Source of the DNA: an uncultured Acidobacteriia bacterium
Lineage (GTDB): Bacteria; Acidobacteriota; Terriglobia; Bryobacterales; Bryobacteraceae
Length of the DNA: 64,000 bases
Reading direction: 5' to 3'
NCBI GenBank assembly: GCA_903825445.1
Contig: CAIKAS010000011.1
Coordinates: 1-64,000, forward strand
Below, piece by piece: positions 51,388 to 61,341 of this stretch. The translations under genes and the position numbers were made by a program. Position 1 is the stretch's first letter, and every line of letters starts with the position of its first letter. The notes beneath the pieces are model-generated. The model did no database searches. It was not told where the DNA came from and saw nothing but the letters and a program-made list of their open reading frames with translations.

Positions 51388-52950
51388 TTACTTCGCGATG
51401 CCGTAGCAATAAAGCATGCCATCAAAGGTTCCGATGTATACCTTCCCGTTGGCAATTGAAATCTCGCCGTTGTGTACCCAGGACTTAATCTCGGTCCCGC
51501 TGTTCCAGAGTTCTTTGCCAGTCTGGGCATCGAGAGCGAAGAGGACGGCATGGGTCGAATTCGGGATGCGCCGCGAGGCGACGTCGGCGAGACCGACATC
51601 GAAATATGCCTGCTCCGTGTTCTCGCCGCTGCCGAAGGCGTAAACAACGCCGTTGGCAACGATGGGCGGTTCACCCTGATTCATATCTCGGGACACCCAG
51701 GCTGGTACGAGCTGCGTCTTGCCGTTGACATCCTCCACCTTGAACGCAGCCACTCCGCCTTTTTTCGTTTCGCCGTTTGTGATCGGGAACTTAAATTGAG
51801 AGTGCGCCGGACCCCAGAAGGGGCTGAGCACCCAACGCGTACCCTTGGAGTCCAGCCATGTCGCCAGCGAACCCCAGATGCCAGCCGACGCAAAGTTGGT
51901 TTCCTCGTTGCAAAACATCGGTGTGGTGAAGAGGTCCGTGCGGTGATCGTCGCCGCCAATGGAAGCTGTATCCATGAGCCAGAGACGGCATTCCTTGCTG
52001 CCGCTGACCATCAGTTCCTTACCTTTGTACTGGAAGATGACTGGCGTGACCTGCGCGTCAAGATCGCGCTTCACGAGCCATGCGGCATTAGGAGGACCGA
52101 ACGTGTCGTAGAGCTTGAGTTCCTTAGTTTGGGGATCCTGCTTCAAACCGATGATTCCGTTGCCATAGACACCGGCTGCCGGGTTCCACTGGCCGTCTCC
52201 GGTCCCGGTGTACATGGCGCCCGTCTTCGAGCTGATTGCGGGACCAGTGCGACCCCACATACCGCCGCCGGCGGGACCCCAGTTGCCGACCTTCTTCGTC
52301 GCGAGGTCGTACGCATAAGCGTGATTCGGATTGCCACCGCAGCCCTGCGACGTATGGGTATAGATCACACCCTTGTAAAGATTCAGCGCCCAGGTCTTGC
52401 CGTTGGCCGGAACGAACTTGGCAGGCGGAGCAACATCTTCGCCATCGGCCACGTTGATCTGGTGCAAATTGCCGTCCCAGGATACTGAGTAGATTGTGTA
52501 TTTGCCAGGTGCGTCGTTGCTAATCACCGGGATGGCCGTCTGACCGCCCGGGCAAAGCGGATCCTGGCTGGGAGCCGGACCGACATAATCGGTCGTGTAG
52601 TGCTTGCTCCAGATGATGGTGCCCGTCTTTGCGTCGATCGCGAAGAGGTCGTCGGAGACCCCGGATTCGATAGCGATCTCCTTCGGTCCGTTCTTCGTGT
52701 TCACCTTGCCGGCGATCAGCGTATTGAAGAGTGTGCTCATCACTCGCGGCTTGGTATCAAGCTGCAGCTTCCAGAGCAGCTTCATGTTCTTCGCCGTGGC
52801 GGGGCTGAGAATCTTTTCGTCTTTCTGCCAGTGCGTGCGTTCAAAATCGTTGCCGCCAGCCAGCCAGTCGGCCGCCTGTATCGTAAAGCCGAGAACGCCG
52901 AGCGCTGCTGTTGCCGCGGTCATCACCGCAAATCGCGAAATCGTTTTCAT
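51388..52950 (-). CDS. Exported PQQ-type beta-propeller protein
   Basis: A 520-residue secreted protein with a signal peptide ([20 protein letters not shown]). The propeller blades have PQQ-repeat features: [17 protein letters not shown] near 105, [16 protein letters not shown] near 470 and [20 protein letters not shown] at the end. The start resembles quinoprotein alcohol dehydrogenases ([17 protein letters not shown]), but I do not see the Cys-Cys active-site pair or a cytochrome c motif, so an enzyme role is unproven. It is 30 bases downstream of a similar gene. Confidence 0.88.
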   Translation of the reverse strand: MKTISRFAVMTAATAALGVLGFTIQAADWLAGGNDFERTHWQKDEKILSPATAKNMKLLWKLQLDTKPRVMSTLFNTLIAGKVNTKNGPKEIAIESGVSDDLFAIDAKTGTIIWSKHYTTDYVGPAPSQDPLCPGGQTAIPVISNDAPGKYTIYSVSWDGNLHQINVADGEDVAPPAKFVPANGKTWALNLYKGVIYTHTSQGCGGNPNHAYAYDLATKKVGNWGPAGGGMWGRTGPAISSKTGAMYTGTGDGQWNPAAGVYGNGIIGLKQDPQTKELKLYDTFGPPNAAWLVKRDLDAQVTPVIFQYKGKELMVSGSKECRLWLMDTASIGGDDHRTDLFTTPMFCNEETNFASAGIWGSLATWLDSKGTRWVLSPFWGPAHSQFKFPITNGETKKGGVAAFKVEDVNGKTQLVPAWVSRDMNQGEPPIVANGVVYAFGSGENTEQAYFDVGLADVASRRIPNSTHAVLFALDAQTGKELWNSGTEIKSWVHNGEISIANGKVYIGTFDGMLYCYGIAK

Positions 52951-52980
52951 GGTCTGAGCCTTAAATATCCTGGTCTTTGT

Positions 52981-54648
52981 CTACTGAACTTTCTTGGCGA
53001 GATCCGGTGGGACAAGCGGAATGCCAAACGCGTAAATCGTGCCGTCGGCCGTGGAGAGATACACCTGACCTGCGCTGCCGGCAAGTGCGCCGGCACGGGC
53101 GGCGGGAGCAGTAATGGTGGATCCGCTGTTGAACAATTCCTTACCGGTGGCTCCATCGAGAGCATAGAACACCGCGGGAGAAGAACCGGCACCGCTGGCT
53201 GCGGTCATTACGATTCCGTTGATCACGATTGGGGGCAGCGGCGACGCGATCGCGCGCGAGGTCCAGCCCTGCTGCAGAGTAGCTTTACCGCCCTGATCGA
53301 CGACTTTCAGCGCGACGATGCCGTTGGCGGATCCAGCGAGAATCCAGCGGGTTCCGGCTGCATCCTGCCAGCTGGCCAACGCCCCGGCACCAGCCCCGGA
53401 GTCAGCATATTTCACCGATGCCAGCGGAGTCTTGTGATCGCCGCCGCCGAGCGAGGCGCCATCGAGAAGATACAAACGACCGTCTTTGTTGGCGACTGCA
53501 ACCAGATCTTTTCCATTGAACTGGAAAACTACCGGCGATGATGTGAACTCAGACTTGCCGGGTGTGAACCAATCCTTCAGGCCGAGGGTCTTTCCGTCCA
53601 GCCCGACCACGGTATCGGAGAACGCCGTGGGCGTGTAATCGCCATCGGCGGTTGCCGCATAGACCATGCCCCCGGTGCCGAGGGCGGGGCCGAAGGTTCC
53701 GGCAACTCCGCCGCCGTTCGACGACCAGTGGATGGCCGACGGCGTGGCCGCGCTCGTATCGATCGCCCATACGCCATTCGGAGCGCCGCCGCAGTTTCCG
53801 CTCGTGGAGGCGTAGATGACGCCATCCACCAGCAGGAGGCCACTGGCGTTCACACCAGCCGGAAGGAACCGGACAGGCGGCTTTGCGTCCTGGCCGTTCG
53901 AGATATAGAGAGTGTGCAGCATGCCATCAGCCGAGACGGCATAGACTGCTTCAGGAGGACGGGCACCGAAACCACCAGCGCCACCGCCGCGACCGCCGGA
54001 AACACCAACTGCGCCACCGCGACCGCCAGCACCACCGCGACCGCCGGACGCTCCCCCGGGGCCACCCGCGCCGCCGAAACCACCACCGCGTCCCTGACCA
54101 ATCGTAATCGCACCGGCGCCAGGTTCACTGACGCCACTCGCCGCGCCGCCGCGTCCGGCTCCACCGCGTCCAGCAGCACCGGCCGCCGGAGCAGCGGGAG
54201 CCAGAGGAGTCGAACGAGTCACACCGGCAGTTGTCGCACCGGGGCACGTGGCAGTACCGCTGGGGGCAGCGCCAAAACTCTGCGTCCATTCCACGCGACC
54301 GAGGTCGATATCCAGCCCAACCGCATTGTTAGAAGCGCCGCCGAGGAACGCATAGGCCCGGAAGCCGCGGTAGCCAATGTAACTATCGACCATCACGGCC
54401 GAAGACAGGGAGAAAGACTGCACGGGGTTGCTGTTGGCCTTCACCTTCCACAGAAAGGAGAAGCCGGGCATGCTGGTGGCTGATATGCGGCCATCGGTGC
54501 GCGCCCACGAATCGCGCTGAGCGTCGGCGCCGCCGGTATTCCATGTGCCGGCACCACGGCCGAACTGAGCCCGGGCATCCGTCGCCGCAAGGCAGGTGAG
54601 AAAAGCGCATCCGGCAACCAAGGCCAGGGGGCGGGAGATATTTCGCAT
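52981..54648 (-). CDS. Exported PQQ-type propeller protein with glycine-rich insert
   Basis: A 555-residue secreted protein paralogous to the next gene. The signal peptide ends near ATDARAQ. A blade with VGLDIDLGRVEWTQSFG near residue 110 is followed by a Gly/Ala/Arg-rich insert of about 90 residues (GRGGAGGRGGAVGVSGGRGG, in part). Further blades follow (VFYALDGATGKELFNSGSTI and QVYLSTADGTIYAFGIP at the end). The insert would be a flexible loop on the propeller surface. The pair has the same strand and terminator, so it probably forms an operon. Confidence 0.88.
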   Translation of the reverse strand: MRNISRPLALVAGCAFLTCLAATDARAQFGRGAGTWNTGGADAQRDSWARTDGRISATSMPGFSFLWKVKANSNPVQSFSLSSAVMVDSYIGYRGFRAYAFLGGASNNAVGLDIDLGRVEWTQSFGAAPSGTATCPGATTAGVTRSTPLAPAAPAAGAAGRGGAGRGGAASGVSEPGAGAITIGQGRGGGFGGAGGPGGASGGRGGAGGRGGAVGVSGGRGGGAGGFGARPPEAVYAVSADGMLHTLYISNGQDAKPPVRFLPAGVNASGLLLVDGVIYASTSGNCGGAPNGVWAIDTSAATPSAIHWSSNGGGVAGTFGPALGTGGMVYAATADGDYTPTAFSDTVVGLDGKTLGLKDWFTPGKSEFTSSPVVFQFNGKDLVAVANKDGRLYLLDGASLGGGDHKTPLASVKYADSGAGAGALASWQDAAGTRWILAGSANGIVALKVVDQGGKATLQQGWTSRAIASPLPPIVINGIVMTAASGAGSSPAVFYALDGATGKELFNSGSTITAPAARAGALAGSAGQVYLSTADGTIYAFGIPLVPPDLAKKVQ

Positions 54649-54844
54649 ATCGTTGTTGAATCCTTCTCAGAAGAGTATATACCCGCAATGGCATCGCCGT
54701 AATCTTTTGTTTACATGCGCTTACACAAGGAAAGACAGCCGCGTTGGTCGGACCAAAAACGGGGGTCGGTGCCCCCCCGTAAAACATTCCGTTTGCAAAA
54801 CTGAGCATAAATAGTGCTATGTTGGGATCTAGCCCATTTAACGC
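54649..54844 (+). other. Leader region upstream of infC
   Basis: Noncoding. It contains a hairpin (ACGGGGG at 54759-54765, CCCCCGT at 54774-54780) and AT-rich DNA with TATGTT preceded by TG, a possible extended -10. No Shine-Dalgarno precedes the infC ATG. IF3 genes are often autoregulated through their start region, which could apply here. Confidence 0.4.
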
Positions 54845-55483
54845 ATGATTCCAGGCCGTAATTTCCCACCCCGTAAGCCCACCCGCAGAGAAAACGTGAA
54901 TGAGACGATTCGTGCGCGAGAAGTGCGCGCGGTCTTCCCCGATGGCACAGCTGAAGTCATGCCGACTGCCGCCGCTATTCGGAGGGCGCAGGAGTTGGGT
55001 CTCGATCTGGTTCTGGTTTCGCCAACCGCCGTGCCACCCGTGGCCAAGGCGATCGACTACGGCCAGTACCAGTATGAAATGAAGAAGAAGCAGCACGACG
55101 CCAAGAAAAAGCAGCACGTCGTGCAGGTGAAGGAATTGAAGTTCCGCCCTAACACGGACGATCACGATTACGATTTCAAGAAGAACCATGCGGTGCGCTT
55201 CCTTCAGGAAGGCAATCGTGTGAAGGCCGTGGTGCAGTTCCGCGGGCGCGAGATTGCCCATACGGATCTGGGCCGCAAACTGTTGCTCCGTTTTGCCGAG
55301 GATCTGACCGCTTATGGCGTAGTGGACGGCACACCGCGAATGGAAGGGCGCAATGCCCACATTCTTATTAGCCCGGTGAAGGTTGTGGTCAAGGCAACAC
55401 CCAAGGAAAAGGCGCCGTCGGCAAAACCGCCCGCGCAGCCACAGCCGCCCCAGACTGAACCACCAGCTCCGCCACAGGCATGA
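54845..55483 (+). CDS. infC: Translation initiation factor IF-3
   Basis: Keeps the 30S subunit free and checks the start codon. The N-domain begins RRENVNETIRAREVRAVFPD; the linker helix is EMKKKQHDAKKKQHVV; the C-domain has VKELKFRPNTDDHDYDFKKN and RGREIAHTDLGRKLL. At 212 residues it is longer than usual because of a C-terminal Lys/Pro-rich tail (KEKAPSAKPPAQPQPPQTEP). The start is ATG at 54845, with a GTG at 54896 possible. The usual partners rpmI and rplT do not follow. Instead it overlaps a beta-helix lipoprotein gene (ATGA at 55480). Confidence 0.95.
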   Translation: MIPGRNFPPRKPTRRENVNETIRAREVRAVFPDGTAEVMPTAAAIRRAQELGLDLVLVSPTAVPPVAKAIDYGQYQYEMKKKQHDAKKKQHVVQVKELKFRPNTDDHDYDFKKNHAVRFLQEGNRVKAVVQFRGREIAHTDLGRKLLLRFAEDLTAYGVVDGTPRMEGRNAHILISPVKVVVKATPKEKAPSAKPPAQPQPPQTEPPAPPQA

Positions 55484-56907
55484 ACGTCAGGTCAAACCTG
55501 CACCTGTGTTTTTGGAACGCGCGTAAGCCATTCCCCCTTGCGATTTCTTGTGCTGTGATTCTGCTGGCAGCCAGCGGGTGCGGACCCTATCGGGCAGCTG
55601 ACCGTGTACGCAACGCCCTAAAGAGCCAGCCACCCGTAATCGATCTGCCCGCGGGCGAGGTTCACCTGGATCGACCGCTTGTTATCCCCAAAGGCACTGT
55701 CAGCCTTCAATTGCGTGGGGACTCTTCGGGCAGCACGCTGGTGCTGGATCCTGGCTTTAAGGGCACGGCCGCAATCGAGGCTGAGGGCGTTTCCAATGTC
55801 ACGCTTTCCGGCTTTACTGTCAGGGGTAACCGCGACAAGTTACAGAGCCAATGGTATCTACCGCTTAAGGAAGCGGCATTTGCGGACTATTACACCGACA
55901 ACGGGATCGTTATCCGCAAGAGCAATGGAATTACGATTCGCGACGTTGCTTTTTCAAAGATCCGCGCATTTCCTATTATCGTGAACGCGACGGCGAAGGC
56001 GACGATAGACGCCGTGACCATTGAAGACTGCGGCACTCTCAATCCCGGTGGCCACAACAATACGACTGGCGGAATTCTGATCGAAGAAGGATCGAGCGGA
56101 TTTGAGGTGCGCAAGGCAAATATCAACCGGGTTGCCGGGAATGCAATCTGGACGCATTCCTATGCGCGCTCTCCGAGGCAAGCCAATGGCCTGATCACGG
56201 AGAATATCATCGCCGGAGTTGGGCGCGATGCGATTCAGGTAGGCCACGCAACCAATGTGCGCGTGGAGAAGAATCACGGCTCGTTAATTGGATTCCCCCC
56301 TGAATATATCGACTTTGCGGGCCTGGGCACGCCGGTGGCGATCGATACCGCAGGAAACGTGGATCATACGCTTTACGTGAACAACAACTTCGAGGATGTC
56401 AACGGGCAGTGCATCGATTTGGACGGCTTCCACGACGGGGAAGTGAGCGGGAACAGATGCATCAACAACTCAGCATCCGCGGCAACACTGGCAGGTCTGC
56501 ACTTCGGAATTATGTTCGGCAATCATGATCCGGGCATGACGTCGTCCAACGTGACGGTTTCCGGCAACGTGCTGCAGGGCTTTGCTTACGGCGCGATTTT
56601 TCTGATTGGCGACCACCATCTGATCGAAGACAACCGTTTCGTCAATATGAATCTTGCGCGATGCGGCTCGGAGCCGACGCCCGCAAAGTGCCTGGCGATG
56701 GCGGATCAGCCAGATGCACTGCGCAGCGGAATATATCTGAGCGACGACGGCGGGCGTCCGGCGAAGACACGCGGCAACGTCATTCGAGGGAATTCGATTG
56801 AAGGGTTTGGCATCGAGCAGCACTGCATCACGGCAAAGCGTGGCGTCGACCTGAAAGCGAACATGATCGCCGGCAATACCTGCGAAAACCCGGAAGTCTC
56901 TCAATAA
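55480..56907 (+). CDS. Parallel beta-helix lipoprotein
   Basis: A 475-residue protein with a lipoprotein signal (ISCAVILLAASGC), then a right-handed beta-helix of PbH1-type repeats (GVSNVTLSGFTVRGN, KSNGITIRDVAFSK, TKATIDAVTIED-like turns, NVTVSGNVLQGF). Such folds bind or cleave polysaccharide. It starts inside the infC stop, so it is coupled to IF3 translation, an odd pairing. Cleavage residues cannot be assigned. Confidence 0.88.
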   Translation: MNVRSNLHLCFWNARKPFPLAISCAVILLAASGCGPYRAADRVRNALKSQPPVIDLPAGEVHLDRPLVIPKGTVSLQLRGDSSGSTLVLDPGFKGTAAIEAEGVSNVTLSGFTVRGNRDKLQSQWYLPLKEAAFADYYTDNGIVIRKSNGITIRDVAFSKIRAFPIIVNATAKATIDAVTIEDCGTLNPGGHNNTTGGILIEEGSSGFEVRKANINRVAGNAIWTHSYARSPRQANGLITENIIAGVGRDAIQVGHATNVRVEKNHGSLIGFPPEYIDFAGLGTPVAIDTAGNVDHTLYVNNNFEDVNGQCIDLDGFHDGEVSGNRCINNSASAATLAGLHFGIMFGNHDPGMTSSNVTVSGNVLQGFAYGAIFLIGDHHLIEDNRFVNMNLARCGSEPTPAKCLAMADQPDALRSGIYLSDDGGRPAKTRGNVIRGNSIEGFGIEQHCITAKRGVDLKANMIAGNTCENPEVSQ

Positions 56908-56930
56908 CCGGCTGATATCCTCTCTATTGC

Positions 56931-58304
56931 ATGGCCCTCGATTCTGCAGCGCGTAACCCCGAATTTCAACGGCTGATCCGACTACAGACGGAGGCCTTCG
57001 CGCGCAACACTCCGTACCACAGTCTGGAACTGAACGATGGAACAGTCATCCCGGGCATCATTTCGGTTCCCCAATTGCGAGCACGGCTGGATCGTTACCC
57101 GCTGCCGGAAGATCTCCGGGGCAAGCGGGTTCTCGATGTGGGCGCGGCGTCAGGCTGGAATAGCTTCGAGTGCGAGCGGCGCGGCGCGGAAGTAGTGGCA
57201 ATCGATTGCGTCGAATATGACGAACTCCTGGCTGTCAGGCGACTGCGTGACTCGAAGCTTGAGTATGCGGTTGTCGACATGGAAGAGATCACACCGGAGC
57301 GGTTCGGACTGTTCGATTATGTCCTTTTTTTCGGAGTCTTTTATCACTTGCGCCACCCTTTGCTGGGTCTGGAAAATGTATGTTCCGTGACGCGCGGCGT
57401 GGCCCTCATCGAATCCTATGTCATCGACGATGCACCCAATCCAGCGCAATGCTTCATGGAGTTTTACGAAACGGATGAGTTGGGTGGACAAATCGATAAC
57501 TGGTGCGGACCGACGACTCAATGCCTGCTGGCGATGACTCGCGCGGCCGGATTTCCGCGCGCGGAATTTCTCTATGTCGATTCGCGGCGCGGTGGGCTGA
57601 TCGGACATCGCCGATGGGAGACGCAGCGGCCGGCTCCGGGAAGCGCGGCGCCGTTTCTGTGTTCGGCCGTCAACAATCGCCACAACGACATTGTCTTTCA
57701 GCCCCGAAAGGACGAGTACATGTGCCTGGCCTTCCTGAGCGAGGAGGCACTGAAGAAAGACGACGTGTTTGTGGAGATTGACGAGTACGGCGTGCCGCCG
57801 CTGGTGCTGGTGCGGCATGACGCGGGTTACTGGCAGGTGAATGTAAAAGTACCGCCGGGGATAGAGCCCGGCGATCACGATGTTCGTGTCGGCACCAAAA
57901 CCTCGGGCTTCAGCGAAGCAGTCAGGATTCGGATGCTGGCTGCGGGAGCCGACAGACGCAGCGGAGAAACACCGTTCGCAGCATTCAGTGAGGAAGTCGC
58001 GGCGCCGGAATTTGTTCGGGTGGAAAACACTATGGATCGCACCACTGTTTTCCACGGGTACCGCAACGAGTCGCTGGCATGCCGCTTTCTGCATTCCGAA
58101 GGCTCTCTGAATTTATCGCAGGTGCAGCTTACGATAGATGGCAAACCGTGGCCGCTGCTCTCGGTCGAGAGACCGGAGCCGGGCATCTGGCAGGTGAATG
58201 CCCGCTTGCGCGGACTGGAAGCAGGTCGTCACCAGTTACAACTGCGGACGCATCGGAGTGGGTTCTCGAAAGTGTTTGAAATAGCGTCGGATCCGGTGTT
58301 CTAA
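56931..58304 (+). CDS. SAM-dependent methyltransferase (CmoB-like) with duplicated C-terminal domain
   Basis: A 457-residue protein. Residues 55-200 are a class I methyltransferase resembling the CmoB/mo5U type (LRGKRVLDVGAASGWNSFEC, VVAIDCVEYDE, FDYVLFFGVFYHLRHPL). The C-terminal half holds two related beta-sandwich units ending YWQVNVKVPPGIEPGDHDVR and IWQVNARLRGLEAGRHQLQL (both in part), each closing with SGFS. The substrate is unknown. The C-terminal repeats are not part of tRNA-modifying CmoB, so a glycan or lipid acceptor is possible. Confidence 0.88.
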   Translation: MALDSAARNPEFQRLIRLQTEAFARNTPYHSLELNDGTVIPGIISVPQLRARLDRYPLPEDLRGKRVLDVGAASGWNSFECERRGAEVVAIDCVEYDELLAVRRLRDSKLEYAVVDMEEITPERFGLFDYVLFFGVFYHLRHPLLGLENVCSVTRGVALIESYVIDDAPNPAQCFMEFYETDELGGQIDNWCGPTTQCLLAMTRAAGFPRAEFLYVDSRRGGLIGHRRWETQRPAPGSAAPFLCSAVNNRHNDIVFQPRKDEYMCLAFLSEEALKKDDVFVEIDEYGVPPLVLVRHDAGYWQVNVKVPPGIEPGDHDVRVGTKTSGFSEAVRIRMLAAGADRRSGETPFAAFSEEVAAPEFVRVENTMDRTTVFHGYRNESLACRFLHSEGSLNLSQVQLTIDGKPWPLLSVERPEPGIWQVNARLRGLEAGRHQLQLRTHRSGFSKVFEIASDPVF

Positions 58305-58370
58305 CCGCAAACCTGATCCATCCTCATTCCTTCAGTGAACCTTTTTGGGCGGCGTGCGTAAGTTCTGATA

Positions 58371-59150
58371 ATGAGAGTTATTTCAACACTGCTGCCGGCA
58401 GTGCTGTGTTCCGCCGCGTGGGGACAAACACCCGTGTCCGCGCGCTCTTTCGACATAGCTTCCATACATCCGACGGAACCCGGTGAAAGAACCGAGCTGA
58501 TTGGCACAGATCCGGGCTCCTTCAACATGCACAACGTTACTTTGCGCCGCTGCATAGAGTGGGCGTATGAGTTAAACCCGAATCAGCTTGTCGGGCCCGA
58601 TTGGCTGAGTGACGTGAGGTACGACATTGCTGCCAGGGCTGAAGACCGGACGGCCAATGACGATCAGCTGCACTTGATGCTGCAGTCGCTGTTGAGCAGC
58701 CGCTTCGGTCTTAAATTTCATCGCGAGCAAAAAGAGCAATCGGTTTACACTCTGACGCTGGCCAAGGGCGGTTTGAAACTGCACGCGCAGGGAACCAAAG
58801 ATGCCTCTAAGATGGTCGAATCGACTACCGAAGGCCCGAATAAATTCAGCGAAGACAAGACTGGTGCAATGGCGGACCGAGTCACTATGGCGGACCTGGC
58901 GAGGAAGCTCTCCGAACTGCTGGGGCGTGTAGTGACCGACAAAACCGGGTTGACCAAGCGCTACGACTTCAGACTCGACATAACACCATACCTTCTGGCG
59001 AACGATGGCGGCGATGGCCCGAAGCCCGACGTTATGAGCGTCTTGTTTACGGGGTTCCAGGAGCAACTCGGTCTCAAACTAGAGGCGGGAAGGGGAATGG
59101 TCAACCTGCTGATCCTTGATTCCGGGAACAAGTCGCCCACCGAAAACTGA
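58371..59150 (+). CDS. DUF3738 (TIGR03435) exported protein
   Basis: A 259-residue secreted protein with signal peptide (VISTLLPAVLCSAAWGQ) and family motifs SFDIASIHPT, LRRCIEWAYELNPNQLVGPD, LLSSRFGLKFHREQKEQSVY and VVTDKTGLTKRYDFRLD. It is the second TIGR03435 member in the window; the first is at 13999. No BlaI-type operator is visible here. Confidence 0.92.
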   Translation: MRVISTLLPAVLCSAAWGQTPVSARSFDIASIHPTEPGERTELIGTDPGSFNMHNVTLRRCIEWAYELNPNQLVGPDWLSDVRYDIAARAEDRTANDDQLHLMLQSLLSSRFGLKFHREQKEQSVYTLTLAKGGLKLHAQGTKDASKMVESTTEGPNKFSEDKTGAMADRVTMADLARKLSELLGRVVTDKTGLTKRYDFRLDITPYLLANDGGDGPKPDVMSVLFTGFQEQLGLKLEAGRGMVNLLILDSGNKSPTEN

Positions 59151-59197
59151 TTCGGCATCTTTCGGCAGTCACGGCCAGCCGCCGATATAATTGTTCC

Positions 59198-60658
59198 GTG
59201 AATAGACTGCGTGCGATCACATTGGTCTGCGTTGTTACGGCAATGACAGCCTCCGGGCAGATACCACAGAATCCCGTGGAATTCGCCCGCGCTAAAGCCG
59301 CCGCGGCGCAGGGCAATGCGGCCGGCCAGCTTTACATGGGCGAATGCTATCGCGATGGCGATGGCGTCCTCCAGGATTACAAGGAGGCGGCACGCTACTT
59401 CCGGCTGGCAGCAGATCAGGGCAATGGGCTCGCACAGTTCAATCTTGGCTTCCTATATTACACAGGTCTGGGGGTGGAGAAAGACCACAAGGAAGCCGTG
59501 CGCTGGTACAAGCTGGCGGCGGATCAGGGAAACGATTCTGCGCAGGCAAATCTGGCATACAGCTATCACACGGGCGACGGTGTCGATAAGGACGACAAGG
59601 AAGCCGTGCGCTGGTATCGAATGGCGGCGGATAAGGGTAACGCCGTCGCGCAAACCGGACTCGGCGAAGCTTATCACGATGGCGAAGGGGTGATGCACGA
59701 TTTCAAGGAATCGCTGAATTGGTATCGCAAGGCAGCGGATCAGGGAAACGCGATCGCACAGTTTCATATTGCGGAGGCTTTTCGGACGGGCGAAGGCGTA
59801 GCGATGGACAATGCGGAGGCCGCACGGTGGTACCGGAAATCGGCTGAGCAGGGCTTTGTAACTGCTGAAGCTTTCCTGGGACTGATGGACGCAGCCGGGC
59901 TGGGCGTGCCGCAGAATTTCACCGAGGCCGCCAAGATGTTCAAAGCCGCGGCGGATCAGGGGCATGCCGTCGCGATGTTCAATCTGGCCGATTGCTACCG
60001 ACTGGGTGAGGGCGTGCCGCGCGATCCTAAAGAAGCGCTGAGACTGTATCGTATTGTGGCCGACCACGACGATCAGGCCGCACAGAACAATGTCGGAGTA
60101 GCGTATCGCGATGGTGACGGTATTGCGAAGGATCCGGCAGAGGCGGTGAAATGGTTCCGAAAAGCAGCCGAGAAGAGTTACCCCGGAGCGCAGGTGAATT
60201 TGGGCGCCGCGTATCTTGCGGGCGACGGCGTAGCGAAGGACTACAAGGAAGCGATGCGTTGGTTTAAGAGCGCCGCGGATCAGGCGGACCCTGTCGGCCA
60301 GTTCAATATCGGCGGCATGTATGAGCGCGGCGAAGGGGTGGCGCGATCGCTGGAAGAAGCGGTGAAGTGGTACAAACTCGCTGCCGATCAGGGAGATTCA
60401 ACCGCACAGTTACGCCTGGGGAAAATGTTCGCGGCGGGTGAGGGCGTCGCGAAAGATGGTGTACAGGCGTGGGAGTGGCTGGAACTCGCGGCCGGCGCTA
60501 AGGACGCGAGCCCGGCCGAGGCCGCAGATGCGGCGCGGGCTCGGGATGCTGTAGCTGTCGATATGACAGCCGCGCAGAGAACTGAAGCCCATCGCCTCTC
60601 GGACAAATGGAGATCAGAGCAGGTGGCGGCTCAGCCGTACGGGCTTTTCACTAAATAG
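59198..60658 (+). CDS. Sel1-repeat protein
   Basis: A 486-residue exported protein starting with GTG (signal-like MNRLRAITLVCVVTAMTASG). Eleven consecutive Sel1 repeats of 36 residues cover about 33-430 (AQFNLGFLYYTGLGVEKDHK, EAVRWYKLAADQGN and so on). Sel1 arrays are scaffolds for protein interaction. The repeats are nearly the same length throughout. It ends with a short helical tail. Target unknown. Confidence 0.94.
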   Translation: MNRLRAITLVCVVTAMTASGQIPQNPVEFARAKAAAAQGNAAGQLYMGECYRDGDGVLQDYKEAARYFRLAADQGNGLAQFNLGFLYYTGLGVEKDHKEAVRWYKLAADQGNDSAQANLAYSYHTGDGVDKDDKEAVRWYRMAADKGNAVAQTGLGEAYHDGEGVMHDFKESLNWYRKAADQGNAIAQFHIAEAFRTGEGVAMDNAEAARWYRKSAEQGFVTAEAFLGLMDAAGLGVPQNFTEAAKMFKAAADQGHAVAMFNLADCYRLGEGVPRDPKEALRLYRIVADHDDQAAQNNVGVAYRDGDGIAKDPAEAVKWFRKAAEKSYPGAQVNLGAAYLAGDGVAKDYKEAMRWFKSAADQADPVGQFNIGGMYERGEGVARSLEEAVKWYKLAADQGDSTAQLRLGKMFAAGEGVAKDGVQAWEWLELAAGAKDASPAEAADAARARDAVAVDMTAAQRTEAHRLSDKWRSEQVAAQPYGLFTK

Positions 60659-60662
60659 CGAG

Positions 60663-61136
60663 ATGGACGCGCCACGTTCGAGTGTCGATTGGATATTGGA
60701 AGGCGTGGCGGGCATCGCACTGTTAGCCGCGATCGGCGATGTGGCGATGCACTGGCATCTATTACCCGAACGTATTCCGGTGCACTTCGGCGCATCTGGG
60801 GATCCGGACGGATGGGGTGGCAGAAGCATGTTGCTGGTGCTGCTGGGGACGACCGTGGGAATGTCCGTGATCCTGACTCTGGCGGAAAAGTACCAACGAC
60901 TGATTAACATTCCGATCAGTGTGGATCGGGAATCGCCTGCCGTACGACAGTTGCTGAGGAGTATGGTGATCGGCCTGAAGGCCGTGATCACCGCCGCATT
61001 CTTTTGGATAGCCGATGTGACAATGCGGACTGCGCTGGGGGAAACAAATGGACTGGGAACTGCATTTCTGCCGTTGTTCCTCGGCGGGATTTTCGCGCCG
61101 ATGATTTATTACCTGGTGAAGCTGAAGCGCTTGTAG
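60663..61136 (+). CDS. DUF1648-type membrane protein
   Basis: A 157-residue membrane protein with four hydrophobic segments (about 10-28, 55-75, 103-123, 136-155). Between the first two lies the DUF1648 motif LPERIPVHFGASGDPDGWGG. Members occur in the SdpI-like family; the role here is unknown. It starts four bases after the Sel1 gene. Confidence 0.88.
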   Translation: MDAPRSSVDWILEGVAGIALLAAIGDVAMHWHLLPERIPVHFGASGDPDGWGGRSMLLVLLGTTVGMSVILTLAEKYQRLINIPISVDRESPAVRQLLRSMVIGLKAVITAAFFWIADVTMRTALGETNGLGTAFLPLFLGGIFAPMIYYLVKLKRL

Positions 61137-61341
61137 TGCGGGGTTCAGTTTGTAACTGTAGTTCAGAGTCCGGCCCGGACGCAGACAAGGACACTCTTGG
61201 CAACCTGGATTTTGAGTCGAGCCGGCGATGGCGTGCACTTTGAAATGCATTGCCATGCTTGCAATACCGACAGTACTCTGATTTCGATTGAAGCTGCCGT
61301 GGGTCTTGGGGTAAGGTGAATGAAAATGCTCGGAGGAGAGT

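Noticed and set aside
59290-60480. 108-bp periodic repeat
   Set aside because: Explained by eleven 36-residue Sel1 repeats.
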